Below are positions 27,022-36,216 of a DNA stretch of 64,000 nt, one piece after another; position 1 is the first letter of the stretch, and every line of letters begins with the position of its first letter. Source of the DNA: Faecalibacterium sp. UBA1819 (lineage in GTDB: Bacteria; Bacillota; Clostridia; Oscillospirales; Ruminococcaceae). The DNA lies in assembly GCA_002315015.1 (NCBI GenBank), contig DCEX01000012.1:11236-75235 (forward strand), written 5' to 3'. Below the pieces are notes generated by a model. That model was not told the DNA's origin. It did not search any database and was given only the letters and a program-made list of their open reading frames with translations. The position numbers and the translations under genes are program-made.

Positions 27022-27630
27022 ATGAAAAAAATCGGAGCAGGGCAGTTTGAACGCTTTCCCCAAATTGAAATAAAAGGGGTAAAGGCAACGGTTTGCGAAG
27101 GCTTGTCCAATGCAGTAAGCCAGTGGAAGAAGGACTGCAAGGGCGAAAAAACCCTCATTACCATTGAGTGTTATCCTGGTGTCAACCAAGAAGAATTGGA
27201 ACAGGGCTTGCAGGCGCTGGGGGCATCGCTGGTTATTCACAGTGATGATTTGGCGTTTGAGCCTGAAAAAATGGACGAGATATTGGAAAAAGATCTTTTG
27301 CCGCACGACCCTGTGTTCGGCATCATGACCGTGCGCACGCTAAAGGACTTTTTCTATGAGGAAAAGCTGACCGAGGCTCGCCGCAAAGTGCAGGAGCACG
27401 ACAACGGAATTGTCGTGGTGTACGACGTTGGCGCAAGCCTTGTACATCCGGGTGACATTCAGGTGTTGGCCGATATCACCCGCTGGGAAATTCAGCTGCG
27501 CTACCGCCGCGGCCTGACCAACTGGCGCACCGCGCAAAAGGATTTGCCGAAATTAAAAAAATATAAGCGCGGCTTTTTGCCGAGTGGCGCTGGGCTGACC
27601 GGGAAAAAGAACATTTGCTGGGCACAATGA
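27022..27630 (+). CDS. manA: Class I mannose-6-phosphate isomerase, 5' part of a frameshifted gene
   Basis: The first 202 codons correspond to the N-terminal domain of the long (about 580-residue) mannose-6-phosphate isomerases of gut Clostridia; ITIECYPGVNQEELE, ITRWEIQLRYRRGLTNW and LKKYKRGF are visible. After KRGF the frame goes wrong. Restoring one T in the T5 run at 27574-27578 gives FFAEWRWADREKEHLLGTM and joins the downstream half in frame; the joined protein would be 580 residues. GGAAAGGAAGC precedes the ATG. A sequencing or assembly error in a homopolymer is as likely as true loss. Confidence 0.75.
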   Translation: MKKIGAGQFERFPQIEIKGVKATVCEGLSNAVSQWKKDCKGEKTLITIECYPGVNQEELEQGLQALGASLVIHSDDLAFEPEKMDEILEKDLLPHDPVFGIMTVRTLKDFFYEEKLTEARRKVQEHDNGIVVVYDVGASLVHPGDIQVLADITRWEIQLRYRRGLTNWRTAQKDLPKLKKYKRGFLPSGAGLTGKKNICWAQ

Positions 27631-28763
27631 GCTACTATTTGGATATGACCACAGAGGGAGAGCCGGTTATGGTGGACGGCGATGCTTACCGTCAAGCGCT
27701 GGCGCAGGCTTCGCGCCGCCCGTTCCGTATGGTGCCTTATTTTGACCCGGGTGTATGGGGCGGCCATTGGATGAAAGACCATTTTGAACTGCCGGAAAAC
27801 GGGAGCAACTACGCATGGAGCTTTGACGGCGTACCCGAGGAAAACAGCCTGATTTTGAATTTTGACGGTGTACTCGTTCAAACACCGGCACTGAATCTTG
27901 TTTATCAGCAGCCCGTTGCTTTGCTGGGCGACCGTGTTCACGCGCGTTTCGGAAAGGAATTTCCCATCCGCTTTGATATGCTGGACACCGTGGGCGGGCA
28001 GAATTTGTCCTTGCAGGTTCATCCCCTGACGGAGTACATTCAAAATCAATTCAACATGCGCTACACGCAGGACGAAAGCTATTATATCTTGGATGCCGAG
28101 GAAAACGCGGGTGTGTGGCTGGGCACAAAAACCGGCACAGACCCCAAGGAGATGGAACGGGCACTGCGTGATGCCCAAAGCGGGGAAAAGCTGTTTGAAG
28201 CCGAGAAGTTTGTGAACTATATCCCGGTGAAAAAGCATGACCATGTGCTGATTCCCGCAGGTACGGTGCATTGCTCGGGCGCAGGTACGATGGTGCTGGA
28301 AATCAGCGCGACACCGTATATTTTCACCTTCAAGCTTTGGGACTGGGGCCGTTTGGATTTGGACGGCAAACCGCGCCCCATTCATTTGGATCACGGCATG
28401 AAAAACATTCAGTGGAACCGCAACACCGAATGGGTTCACGAGCAGCTCGTGGGCCGCGTGACCACCGTGCATGAAGGGGAAGATGGCCGCGTCGAGCGCA
28501 CCGGCCTGCATGAGCGCGAATTTATCGACACGTTCCGTTTTGATACGGCAAGCAAAATGAAAGTGCAAAGAAATGACAGTGTGCATGTGCTGAACTTGGT
28601 GGAAGGCGCAAGCGCCCGCCTCGTGAGCGCGGACGGCCGGTTTGAGCCGGTGACGCTTCACTATGCCGAAACCTGCATTGTGCCGAATGACGCCGGCGAA
28701 TATTGGATTGAGGCGGATGGCGAGCCGGTGAAAGTTGTTTTGGCTTGTGTGCGAAATGGTTAA
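27615..28763 (+). CDS. manA: Class I mannose-6-phosphate isomerase, 3' catalytic part
   Basis: The catalytic half, which would interconvert mannose-6-phosphate and fructose-6-phosphate. Cupin metal-site features: NLSLQVHPLTEY, DESYYILD and IPAGTVHCSG; also EISATPYIFTFKLWDWGR and PRPIHL. The ATG shown has no ribosome site, so this is most likely the continuation of the upstream half after a one-base deletion rather than a separate gene. The catalytic residues themselves look intact. Confidence 0.8.
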   Translation: MLGTMSYYLDMTTEGEPVMVDGDAYRQALAQASRRPFRMVPYFDPGVWGGHWMKDHFELPENGSNYAWSFDGVPEENSLILNFDGVLVQTPALNLVYQQPVALLGDRVHARFGKEFPIRFDMLDTVGGQNLSLQVHPLTEYIQNQFNMRYTQDESYYILDAEENAGVWLGTKTGTDPKEMERALRDAQSGEKLFEAEKFVNYIPVKKHDHVLIPAGTVHCSGAGTMVLEISATPYIFTFKLWDWGRLDLDGKPRPIHLDHGMKNIQWNRNTEWVHEQLVGRVTTVHEGEDGRVERTGLHEREFIDTFRFDTASKMKVQRNDSVHVLNLVEGASARLVSADGRFEPVTLHYAETCIVPNDAGEYWIEADGEPVKVVLACVRNG

Positions 28764-28798
28764 AAATTTCACCAATTCTGACAAAAAAATATCGTTTG

Positions 28799-28827
28799 TT
28801 GACAAAAACGCTGTTTCGCGGTAGGAT
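28799..28827 (+). promoter_or_regulatory. Promoter upstream of a short terminated leader
   Basis: -35 TTGACA (28799-28804), 17-nt spacer, -10 TAGGAT (28822-28827). A terminator lies about 60-95 nt downstream of the predicted start. Confidence 0.5.
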
Positions 28828-28833
28828 TTTATT

Positions 28834-28927
28834 GCAGGGTGTTGGAACTGATTTTGAAACACCCCGCAAAAAGTCTGAACGTGCAGCGGCCAAAAAACCG
28901 GCAGTACGCATCGTCTGCCGGTTTTTT
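28834..28927 (+). ncRNA. Candidate small RNA or attenuated leader
   Basis: The interval between a consensus promoter and an intrinsic terminator has no reading frame with a ribosome site. It contains one hairpin (GCAGGGTGTT with AACACCCCGC, nine of ten pairs) and then the terminator. It could be a small RNA of about 94 nt, or an attenuator for the GltD-type gene that follows. I do not recognise a known riboswitch family. Confidence 0.35.
28892..28927 (+). terminator. Intrinsic terminator
   Basis: AAAAAACCGGCAG pairs with CTGCCGGTTTTTT around a 10-nt loop, followed by T7. It ends the isomerase transcript and the putative short RNA. Confidence 0.8.
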
Positions 28928-29041
28928 TGTGCCTGTTTGCAAAGGTGCACCGAAGTGGGAGACGTCCCGCATAGCGTGATGATGCTTGGTTTCCATACTC
29001 ATGCGCGGCATGGGTTGAATAACGATATAGGGGGATTTTTT

Positions 29042-30273
29042 ATGGCAGTGCATGTCATTGACGAAGCAAAGCGTTGTTATCAGTGTAAAAACCCGAGATG
29101 TCGGCAAGATGTCCCATCGGCACCAATATCCCGGAGATGATTCGGCTTTTATTGCAGGAGGACTTACCCACAGCGGCACAAATGCTGTTTGAAAACAATC
29201 CGCTTTCTGTCATTTGCTCGCTCGTCTGCGACCATGAAAAACAGTGTGAGGGTCATTGCATCCGCGGTGTGAAAGAGTCGCCGGTGCATATTTCATCCAT
29301 TGAAAATTATATTTCCGATTCCTGCTTTGAACGGATTTCCGTTTCTATGCAGCCCAAAAACGGGAAAAAAGCGGCAGTCATTGGGGCAGGCCCCGCTGGC
29401 ATTACCATTGCCATTTTGCTGGCCAGCCGCGGCTATCAAATTACCGTGTTTGAAAACCGAGAAAAAATCGGCGGCATTCTGCGTTATGGCATCCCTGAGT
29501 TTCGTCTGCCGAAAAGCATTTTAGACCGTTATTATGTTAAAATGCGCGAAATGGGAATTTTGTTCCGGCCCAATTTTGCAGTGGGCGGCTCGGTGAGCTT
29601 GCAGGATTTGCTCAACGATGGTTATAGCTCAATTTTCGTTGGTACAGGTGCATGGCGGCCTAAGCGCTTGCTCATTCCCGGCGAAACCTTCGGCAATGTG
29701 CATTACGCCATTAACTATTTGAACAATCCCGATGTGTATGATTTGGGTGAGCGCGTGGCCGTTATTGGCGCGGGCAACGCCGCCATGGATGTGGCCCGCA
29801 CGGCTGTTCGCCATGGCGCAAAAGAGGTGACGGTTTATTCGATTACCGAAACACCGGCGGCTTCCCCGCGCGAAGTGGAATATGCCAAAATCGACGGCGT
29901 CCACTTTGAATATTTACAGACGGCCATCGAGATTAAGGATGAGGGTGTTGTGATTTGCGATGTCACATGGAACGAGGATGGCAGCGTTACAAAACACGAG
30001 GAAACAGCACACCTTGTTTGGGCGGATACCATTATTATTTCCATTTCGCAAGGCCCGCAGGATCGCCTTGTCAACCGGGATAAGGGGCTGCAGGTCGATG
30101 AAAAAGGTCTTTTGAAAACGGATTCGCACGGCGAAACAACACTGCCCGGTGTATTTGCTTCCGGCGACGTAGTTACCGGCGCAAAAACGGTGGTGGAAGC
30201 GGTGAAGTATTCCAAAATGATTGCCGACGCGATGGATGAATATATGCAGCAATTGGATGGTAAAAAAGAATAA
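29042..30273 (+). pseudogene. GltD-type NADPH oxidoreductase, frameshifted near its start
   Basis: A flavoprotein of the glutamate synthase small-subunit family. The frame from ATG 29042 (AGGGGG site) reads MAVHVIDEAKRCYQCKNPRC and then fails after CRQ. Adding one G at about 29108 restores CRQGCPIGTNIPEM, joining the frame that runs from 29098 to 30273 as one 410-residue protein. It has two iron-sulfur cysteine groups (the second is CSLVCDHEKQCEGHC), an FAD motif VIGAGPAGITIA and an NADPH motif VAVIGAGNAAMDVA. The GltB-type large subunit is not nearby. The downstream 392 codons are intact; lesion or sequence error cannot be told apart. Confidence 0.75.
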
Positions 30274-30287
30274 AAGTGTATCACTTA

Positions 30288-30319
30288 CCCCTGCCGCGTG
30301 CAACGCGGCAGGGGTTTTT
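30288..30319 (+). terminator. Intrinsic terminator
   Basis: An 11-bp GC-rich stem (30288-30298 with 30304-30314), 5-nt loop and T5, following the GltD-type gene. Confidence 0.85.
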
Positions 30320-30405
30320 GTCTGGAATGGCGTGTAAAAATCAATAAAAACAAAAAGAATTTAGAAAAACTTTTTCGCAAAAGCAATAAAGATGAAAAAT
30401 GCGGA

Positions 30406-30440
30406 TGAATAATTATAAATTAAACTTGCATTTATATTCA
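30406..30440 (+). promoter_or_regulatory. Tandem ArgR-like (ARG) boxes
   Basis: Two sites resembling the ARG box consensus: TGAATAATTATAAATT (30406-30421) and TGCATTTATATTCA (30427-30440). The second covers the -35 of the argG promoter, as expected for arginine-dependent repression. A weaker third copy may follow near 30446. No argR gene lies in the window. Confidence 0.65.
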
Positions 30441-30454
30441 TGCGGATGTATAAT
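30426..30454 (+). promoter_or_regulatory. Promoter of the arginine operon
   Basis: -35 TTGCAT (30426-30431), 17-nt spacer, consensus -10 TATAAT (30449-30454), 60 nt before argG. Confidence 0.75.
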
Positions 30455-30513
30455 CATGTCATGGAAAGCGGCAAACCCGCAAGAGGGATTTGAATAGGAA
30501 AGGAACGAGCAAG

Positions 30514-31749
30514 ATGAAAAAGAAAGATATTAAAAAAGTGGTATTGGCTTACTCCGGCGGTTTAGATACCTCCATTATTATTCCTTGGCTGAAAGAAAAC
30601 TACAATAACTGTGAAGTCATTGCCGTGTCGGGCAACGTCGGCCAGGGAACCGAGCTGGACGGCCTCGAGGAAAAGGCGCTGAAAACAGGCGCTTCGAAGC
30701 TGTATGTGGAGGACTTGACCGAGGAGTTTGTCAACGACTTTATCATTCCCACCGTAAAGGCTGGCGCTTTGTATGAGGACTATATGCTGGGCACCAGCTT
30801 TGCCCGCCCGCTGATTGCAAAGCGTCTGGTGGAAATTGCAAAAAAAGAGGGGGCGGACGCAATCTGCCACGGCTGCACCGGCAAAGGCAACGACCAAGTG
30901 CGTTTTGAGCTGGCAATTAAAGCATTTGCCCCGGAAATGGCGATTATCGCCCCGTGGAGAGAGTGGGATATTAAATCGCGCGAGGAGGAAATTGCCTACG
31001 CGGAAGCCCACAATATTCCTTTGAAAATTACCAGAGAAACCAATTACTCCAAGGATAAAAACCTGTGGCATTTGAGCCATGAGGGCCTTGATTTGGAAGA
31101 CCCCGGCAATGAGCCCACCTATGAAAAAGAGGGCTTTTTGGAAATGAGCGTTTCCCCGATGAAAGCCCCGGACGCTCCCACTTATGTGACCATCGACTTT
31201 GAAAAGGGTGTACCCGTTGCACTCGACGGTGTAAAAATGAGCGCCAAGGAGCTGATTTTGAAGCTCAACGAGCTGGGTGGTGCAAACGGCATCGGCCTGC
31301 TGGACATCGTAGAAAATCGCTTAGTCGGCATGAAGTGCCGCGGCGTGTATGAAACACCGGGCGGCGCAATTCTTTACAAAGCGCTCAAAGTTTTGGAAAC
31401 GCTGTGTTTGGATAAATATGCAGCGCACAAAAAGCAAGAGCTGGCCATCACCTTTGCCGATCTTGTGTACAACGGCCAGTGGTATACGCCGCTGAGAAAA
31501 GCGCTGTGTGCCTTTGTGGATGTGCTGATGGAAACCTGCACCGGCACAGTGAAGCTGAAGCTGTACAAGGGCAACATGATTAACGCGGGTGTGTGGAGCG
31601 AGTATTCGCTGTATGACCCTGAAATTGCAACCTTTGATGAGGATGAAGTGTATCATCAAGCAGATGCAGAGGGCTTTATCAATCTGTATGGCTTGCCCAT
31701 TGAGGTACAGGCCAAAGTTTGCCGCAAGCACGGCATGAGCATGGAATAA
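30514..31749 (+). CDS. argG: Argininosuccinate synthase
   Basis: Joins citrulline and aspartate with ATP. 411 residues. The PP-loop AYSGGLDTS is at 12-20; DQVRFE and [14 protein letters not shown] bind substrate. AAAGGAACGAGCAAG precedes ATG 30514; an earlier in-frame start at 30490 is less likely. First gene of argGHCJBDF. In most bacteria argG is late in the pathway, yet here it leads the operon. Confidence 0.97.
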   Translation: MKKKDIKKVVLAYSGGLDTSIIIPWLKENYNNCEVIAVSGNVGQGTELDGLEEKALKTGASKLYVEDLTEEFVNDFIIPTVKAGALYEDYMLGTSFARPLIAKRLVEIAKKEGADAICHGCTGKGNDQVRFELAIKAFAPEMAIIAPWREWDIKSREEEIAYAEAHNIPLKITRETNYSKDKNLWHLSHEGLDLEDPGNEPTYEKEGFLEMSVSPMKAPDAPTYVTIDFEKGVPVALDGVKMSAKELILKLNELGGANGIGLLDIVENRLVGMKCRGVYETPGGAILYKALKVLETLCLDKYAAHKKQELAITFADLVYNGQWYTPLRKALCAFVDVLMETCTGTVKLKLYKGNMINAGVWSEYSLYDPEIATFDEDEVYHQADAEGFINLYGLPIEVQAKVCRKHGMSME

Positions 31750-31788
31750 GCGGCACGCGCAGACAGCGGGTGCGAAAGAGGGGACACG

Positions 31789-33180
31789 ATGGAAAAGTTA
31801 TGGGCGGGACGCTTTGCAAAAGCGTCGGATGCATTGGCGGACGATTTTAATTCCTCCATTCATTTTGATTGCCGGATGTATCGGCAGGATATTCAAGGGT
31901 CGATGGCACACGCGGCTATGCTGGTGCAATGCGGCATTCTCACACAAGAAGATGGCGTAGTGCTAACAGCTGGTTTGCAGGGGATTTTGAACGACTTGGA
32001 AACAGGCGCGTTAACGTTTGACCCGCAGGCGGAGGACATCCACATGTTTGTGGAAAGTGAATTGACAAAACGTGTGGGAGAAATCGGCAAGAAACTGCAC
32101 ACCGCCCGCAGCCGCAACGACCAAGTAGCGCTGGATCTTCGCTTGTACCTGCGGGATGCCTGCGGCGAAATCCGCACTGGGCTGCTTTCTCTGCTGGAGG
32201 CACTCGTTGTGCAGGCGCAGGACGGCCAAGACGCGATTATGCCCGGTTATACCCATTTGCAGCGCGCCCAACCCGTCACTTTTGCGCACCATTTGCTGGC
32301 TTATGTGCAAATGGTGCGCAGGGACATCAGCCGCTTGGACGATGCAGTAAAGCGGATGAATGTCAGCCCGCTCGGCAGCTGTGCGCTGGCCGGAACGACC
32401 TATGCAACCGACCGCGCTATGACAGCCAAAGCATTAGGTTTTGATGGGGCTTGCGAGAACAGCATGGACGGTGTGTCGGACCGCGACTTCTGCATCGAGC
32501 TTTGCGCGGCATTTTCTGTGCTGATGATGCATCTTTCGCGCTTATCGGAGGAAATCATCCTTTGGTCGTCGTGGGAATTTCGCTTTGTGGAGCTGGACGA
32601 CAGCTTCACCACGGGTTCCAGCATTATGCCGCAGAAGAAAAACCCCGATATGGCGGAATTGATTCGCGGAAAAACAGGCCGTGTTTACGGCAGCTTAATC
32701 ACACTGCTGACCATGATGAAAGGCTTGCCGCTTGCGTATAACAAGGACATGCAAGAGGATAAAGAAGCTATTTTTGATGCAGTCGATACCGTGAAAAAGT
32801 GCCTAGGTGTATTGACGCCGATGCTCAAAACAATGAAAGCGCGGAAAAGCGTGATGCTCAAAGCAGCGCAAAAAGGATTTATCAATGCGACTGACCTTGC
32901 CGACTATCTCGTGCGCAAGGGTATGCCGTTCCGAACCGCCTATAAAATTGTAGGCCAGCTGGTCGCTCAGTGCATCGAGGAAAATACGGTGCTGGAAGAT
33001 TTGCCGCTTGAAGCATACACCGCGCACTCGGAACTGTTTGCCACAGATCTTTACGAAGCAATTTCGCTCGAAACTTGTGTGAAAAAACGGATTTCTCAAG
33101 GAGGAACCGGCCCGGCTTCCGTACAGGCACAGCTGGACAGTGCAAAGGAGTTTTTTAAGCATGAAGCAGGTATTCATTGA
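31789..33180 (+). CDS. argH: Argininosuccinate lyase
   Basis: Splits argininosuccinate to arginine and fumarate. 463 residues. The signature GSSIMPQKKNPD starts at G276 with the catalytic serine following; SRNDQVALDLRLYLR and HLQRAQPVTFAHH are also present. It overlaps argC by 20 nt. The ribosome site is GAGGGGAC. Confidence 0.97.
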   Translation: MEKLWAGRFAKASDALADDFNSSIHFDCRMYRQDIQGSMAHAAMLVQCGILTQEDGVVLTAGLQGILNDLETGALTFDPQAEDIHMFVESELTKRVGEIGKKLHTARSRNDQVALDLRLYLRDACGEIRTGLLSLLEALVVQAQDGQDAIMPGYTHLQRAQPVTFAHHLLAYVQMVRRDISRLDDAVKRMNVSPLGSCALAGTTYATDRAMTAKALGFDGACENSMDGVSDRDFCIELCAAFSVLMMHLSRLSEEIILWSSWEFRFVELDDSFTTGSSIMPQKKNPDMAELIRGKTGRVYGSLITLLTMMKGLPLAYNKDMQEDKEAIFDAVDTVKKCLGVLTPMLKTMKARKSVMLKAAQKGFINATDLADYLVRKGMPFRTAYKIVGQLVAQCIEENTVLEDLPLEAYTAHSELFATDLYEAISLETCVKKRISQGGTGPASVQAQLDSAKEFFKHEAGIH

Positions 33181-34090
33181 CGGAAGCGCGGGTACAACGG
33201 GTTTGCGCATCAAAGAGCGGCTGAAAGCACGAACGGACGTTACCTTGATTGAACTAAAAGACGAGGACCGCAAAAACGAAGCCTTGCGCAAAGAGGCAAT
33301 GAACGATGCAGACGCCGTTTTTTTGTGCTTGCCCGATGACGCAGCTCGACAGGCAGTGCAGATGGTTGAAAACGAGCACACCATTGTGTTGGACGCCTCT
33401 ACCGCGCACCGTACTCTGCCTGGCTGGGTGTATGGTTTGCCGCAGCTGTCACACGCGCAAAAAGAAGCCATTCAAACGGCAAAGCGCATTGCGGTTCCCG
33501 GCTGTCATGCGTGTGGATTTATTGTTTTGGCGGCGCCGCTGGTGAAAGCGGGTTTGTTGGATGCACAAACCGTGCTGTCCTGCACATCACTAACCGGGTA
33601 CAGCGGCGGCGGAAAAAGCATGATTGCCGAGTACGAAAGCGAACAGCGCAGCCCGCTTTTGGATGCGCCGAGAATGTACGGCTTGACACAGCAGCACAAA
33701 CACTTAAAAGAGATGTGTGCTGTTACAGGGCTGGCACACGCACCGGTGTTTTTGCCTATTGTGGGTGATTTTTACAGCGGAATGCAGGTGACTGTTCCGC
33801 TGCCGGAAAGCCAGTGCAAAGCAAGCCGCGCAGAAATAGAAGAAATTTACCGCAGTACATACAACGATGCAGTCATTCGCTGGGATGCACACATGGAGCA
33901 AGACGGCTTTTTGTCGGCGCTGACGCTTTCCGGGTGTGACGATATGCGCGTTGGCTTAATGGGAGCGGACGAACGGCTGATTGCCGTTGCACAGTACGAC
34001 AACTTGGGCAAGGGTGCTTCCGGCGCCGCTATTGAGTGTATGAATTTAGCCTTGGGCCTTTCCGATTACGAAGGTCTGGTTTTAGCATAA
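33161..34090 (+). CDS. argC: N-acetyl-gamma-glutamyl-phosphate reductase, short type
   Basis: Reduces N-acetylglutamyl phosphate to the semialdehyde. 309 residues, the shorter ArgC type. FIDGSAGTTGLRI is the nucleotide-binding start and C115 in PGCHACGF is the thioester cysteine. AAAGGAG inside argH supports ATG 33161 over the upstream in-frame start at 33140. Confidence 0.94.
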   Translation: MKQVFIDGSAGTTGLRIKERLKARTDVTLIELKDEDRKNEALRKEAMNDADAVFLCLPDDAARQAVQMVENEHTIVLDASTAHRTLPGWVYGLPQLSHAQKEAIQTAKRIAVPGCHACGFIVLAAPLVKAGLLDAQTVLSCTSLTGYSGGGKSMIAEYESEQRSPLLDAPRMYGLTQQHKHLKEMCAVTGLAHAPVFLPIVGDFYSGMQVTVPLPESQCKASRAEIEEIYRSTYNDAVIRWDAHMEQDGFLSALTLSGCDDMRVGLMGADERLIAVAQYDNLGKGASGAAIECMNLALGLSDYEGLVLA

Positions 34091-34118
34091 GAGAAATAGG
34101 AAAACGAGGGGACAGGAA

Positions 34119-35330
34119 ATGAAGCTGACAGCAGGCGGCGTTTGTGCCGCAAAAGGATTTCAAGCAAGCGGAGTGCATTGCGGCATTCGCAAAAATCAGA
34201 CAAAGAAGGACTTAGCGCTGATTTTCAGCGCGGTACCGGCCAAGGCCGCAGCGGTTTACACCACCAATGCTGTGAAAGGCGCACCGCTTTTGGTGACAAA
34301 GCAGCACCTTGAAAACGGCATGGCGCAAGCAGTGATTTGCAACAGCGGAAACGCCAATACCTGCAACGCAAACGGCGTAGAAATTGCCGAGCAAATGTGT
34401 ACGCTGGCCGCCGAACAGCTCCACATTGATGCCAATGATGTCCTTGTCGCTTCTACGGGCGTGATCGGCAAGGTGCTGGATATTCAGCCGATTGCCGAGG
34501 GCATTTCTCCTCTTGTAAAAAATCTGGGCATGAACAGCAAGGACGCGGCACACGCCATCATGACCACCGACACAACCATCAAGGAAATTGCGGTGGAGTT
34601 TGAAGTGGGCGGCGTGGTGTGCCGTTTGGGCGGCATTGCAAAAGGTTCCGGCATGATTCACCCGAATATGGCAACGATGCTTGTCTTTTTAACCACTGAC
34701 TGCGCCATTAGTGCCGAAATGCTGAAAAAAGCGCTGTCTAGCGACGTAACGCAGACCTTTAACATGCTGAGCATTGACGGCGACACGTCCACGAATGATA
34801 TGGTGACCGTGATGGCAAACGGCTTGGCGGGCAACGCGGAAATCAGCGAGGAAGGCGAAGCCTTTGACACCTTTATGAAAGCGCTGAACACCGTCACCGT
34901 TCACCTGTGCCGCAGCATTGCCGCAGACGGGGAAGGTGCAACAAAGCTGCTGGAATGTGTCGTTACCGGCGCAGCCGACGAGACACAGGCAAAAATTGCG
35001 GCAAAAAGCGTCGTTTGCTCCTCTCTTTTAAAAGCGGCGATGTTTGGTGCAGACGCCAACTGGGGCCGGGTGCTTTGTGCGCTGGGGTACAGCAAAGCGG
35101 GCATTGACCCGCAGAGTGTGGATGTTTCCTTCTGCTCCAAAGCGGGAGAAATTGTTGTCTGTGAAAAGGGGGCAGGCGTCGATTTCAGCGAGGAAAAGGC
35201 AAAACAGATTTTGCTGGAAAGCGAGATTGAAATTCTCATCTGTCTCAACAGCGGCACAGCGGCGGCAACTGCTTGGGGCTGCGACCTGACGTATGATTAT
35301 GTAAAAATCAACGGCGATTACAGAACTTAA
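34119..35330 (+). CDS. argJ: Bifunctional ornithine acetyltransferase / N-acetylglutamate synthase
   Basis: Recycles acetyl from N-acetylornithine to glutamate. 403 residues. Self-cleavage is expected at A185-T186 in PNMATML, giving two chains with T186 as nucleophile. SGNANTCNAN and NWGRVLCALGYS are other family motifs. Having ArgJ implies the cyclic acetyl route, in keeping with no argE in the operon. Confidence 0.96.
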   Translation: MKLTAGGVCAAKGFQASGVHCGIRKNQTKKDLALIFSAVPAKAAAVYTTNAVKGAPLLVTKQHLENGMAQAVICNSGNANTCNANGVEIAEQMCTLAAEQLHIDANDVLVASTGVIGKVLDIQPIAEGISPLVKNLGMNSKDAAHAIMTTDTTIKEIAVEFEVGGVVCRLGGIAKGSGMIHPNMATMLVFLTTDCAISAEMLKKALSSDVTQTFNMLSIDGDTSTNDMVTVMANGLAGNAEISEEGEAFDTFMKALNTVTVHLCRSIAADGEGATKLLECVVTGAADETQAKIAAKSVVCSSLLKAAMFGADANWGRVLCALGYSKAGIDPQSVDVSFCSKAGEIVVCEKGAGVDFSEEKAKQILLESEIEILICLNSGTAAATAWGCDLTYDYVKINGDYRT

Positions 35331-35349
35331 AAGAGAGGGCGGAGGAATC

Positions 35350-36216
35350 ATGAAAATCTGCAACGCAGACCGCGCAAGAATTTTGGTTCATGCACTGCCG
35401 TATATCCAGCAGTATAACGGAAAAATCGTCGTTGTGAAATACGGCGGAAATGCCATGATAAACGAAGACTTAAAGGATTCCGTGATGCGTGATATTGTTC
35501 TGATGTCACTCGTCGGCATTCGTGTGGTGCTGGTTCATGGCGGCGGCCCGGAAATTACGGCTTTGCTCAATAAAATCGGCAAGCAAACCGAGTTTGTAGA
35601 CGGCTTGCGCGTAACCGATGAAGAAACGGCTCAGGTAGTTCAAATGGTGCTGGCGGGAAAAATCAACAAAACTCTCGTCAATCTGCTTCAAATGCGGGGC
35701 GGAAAAGCGATGGGCTTATCCGGTGTGGACGGCCACATGATTGAAGCCCATCAAAAAGACGAGCGTTTGGGCTTTGTCGGAGAAATCAGCCATGTCGATG
35801 TGCAGCCGATTTTGGATGTACTGGAAAAAGGGTATATTCCGGTCGTGTCCACCGTTGGCTGCGATAAAAGCGGTAATGTGTACAACATCAATGCCGATAC
35901 CGCGGCAGCACGCATTGCGGGTGAGCTGCGTGCCGAAAGCTTGATTTCCATGACGGATATCAGCGGCATTTTAAAAGACCCAAATGACCCTTCTACCTTA
36001 ATTTCTGAAATCACAGCGGCACAGGCCGAGCAGCTCATTGCCGACGGCACTGTGTCGGGCGGCATGATTCCCAAGGTGCAGTGCTGTGTCAATGCACTGA
36101 ATTGGGGCGTGCAGAAGGTGTTCATTATTGACGGCACGGTTTCACACGCTATCTTGATGGAAACTTTGACGGATGAAGGTATTGGAACCATGTTTATTAA
36201 AGGAGAAGCACAATGA
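35350..36216 (+). CDS. argB: Acetylglutamate kinase
   Basis: Phosphorylates N-acetylglutamate. 288 residues of the amino-acid kinase family: VVKYGGNAMI, LVHGGGPEI and NADTAAARIAGEL. It overlaps argD by 4 nt (ATGA). In ArgJ organisms this is often the arginine-inhibited step; the N-terminal extension ICNADRARILVHALPYIQ is the helix that mediates hexamer formation in such enzymes. Confidence 0.96.
   Translation: MKICNADRARILVHALPYIQQYNGKIVVVKYGGNAMINEDLKDSVMRDIVLMSLVGIRVVLVHGGGPEITALLNKIGKQTEFVDGLRVTDEETAQVVQMVLAGKINKTLVNLLQMRGGKAMGLSGVDGHMIEAHQKDERLGFVGEISHVDVQPILDVLEKGYIPVVSTVGCDKSGNVYNINADTAAARIAGELRAESLISMTDISGILKDPNDPSTLISEITAAQAEQLIADGTVSGGMIPKVQCCVNALNWGVQKVFIIDGTVSHAILMETLTDEGIGTMFIKGEAQ

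Noticed and set aside
27570..27590. Programmed -1 frameshift in the isomerase gene
   Set aside because: The site C-TTT-TTG does not fit the X-XXY-YYZ pattern and I see no strong stimulatory stem just after it, so an indel is simpler.
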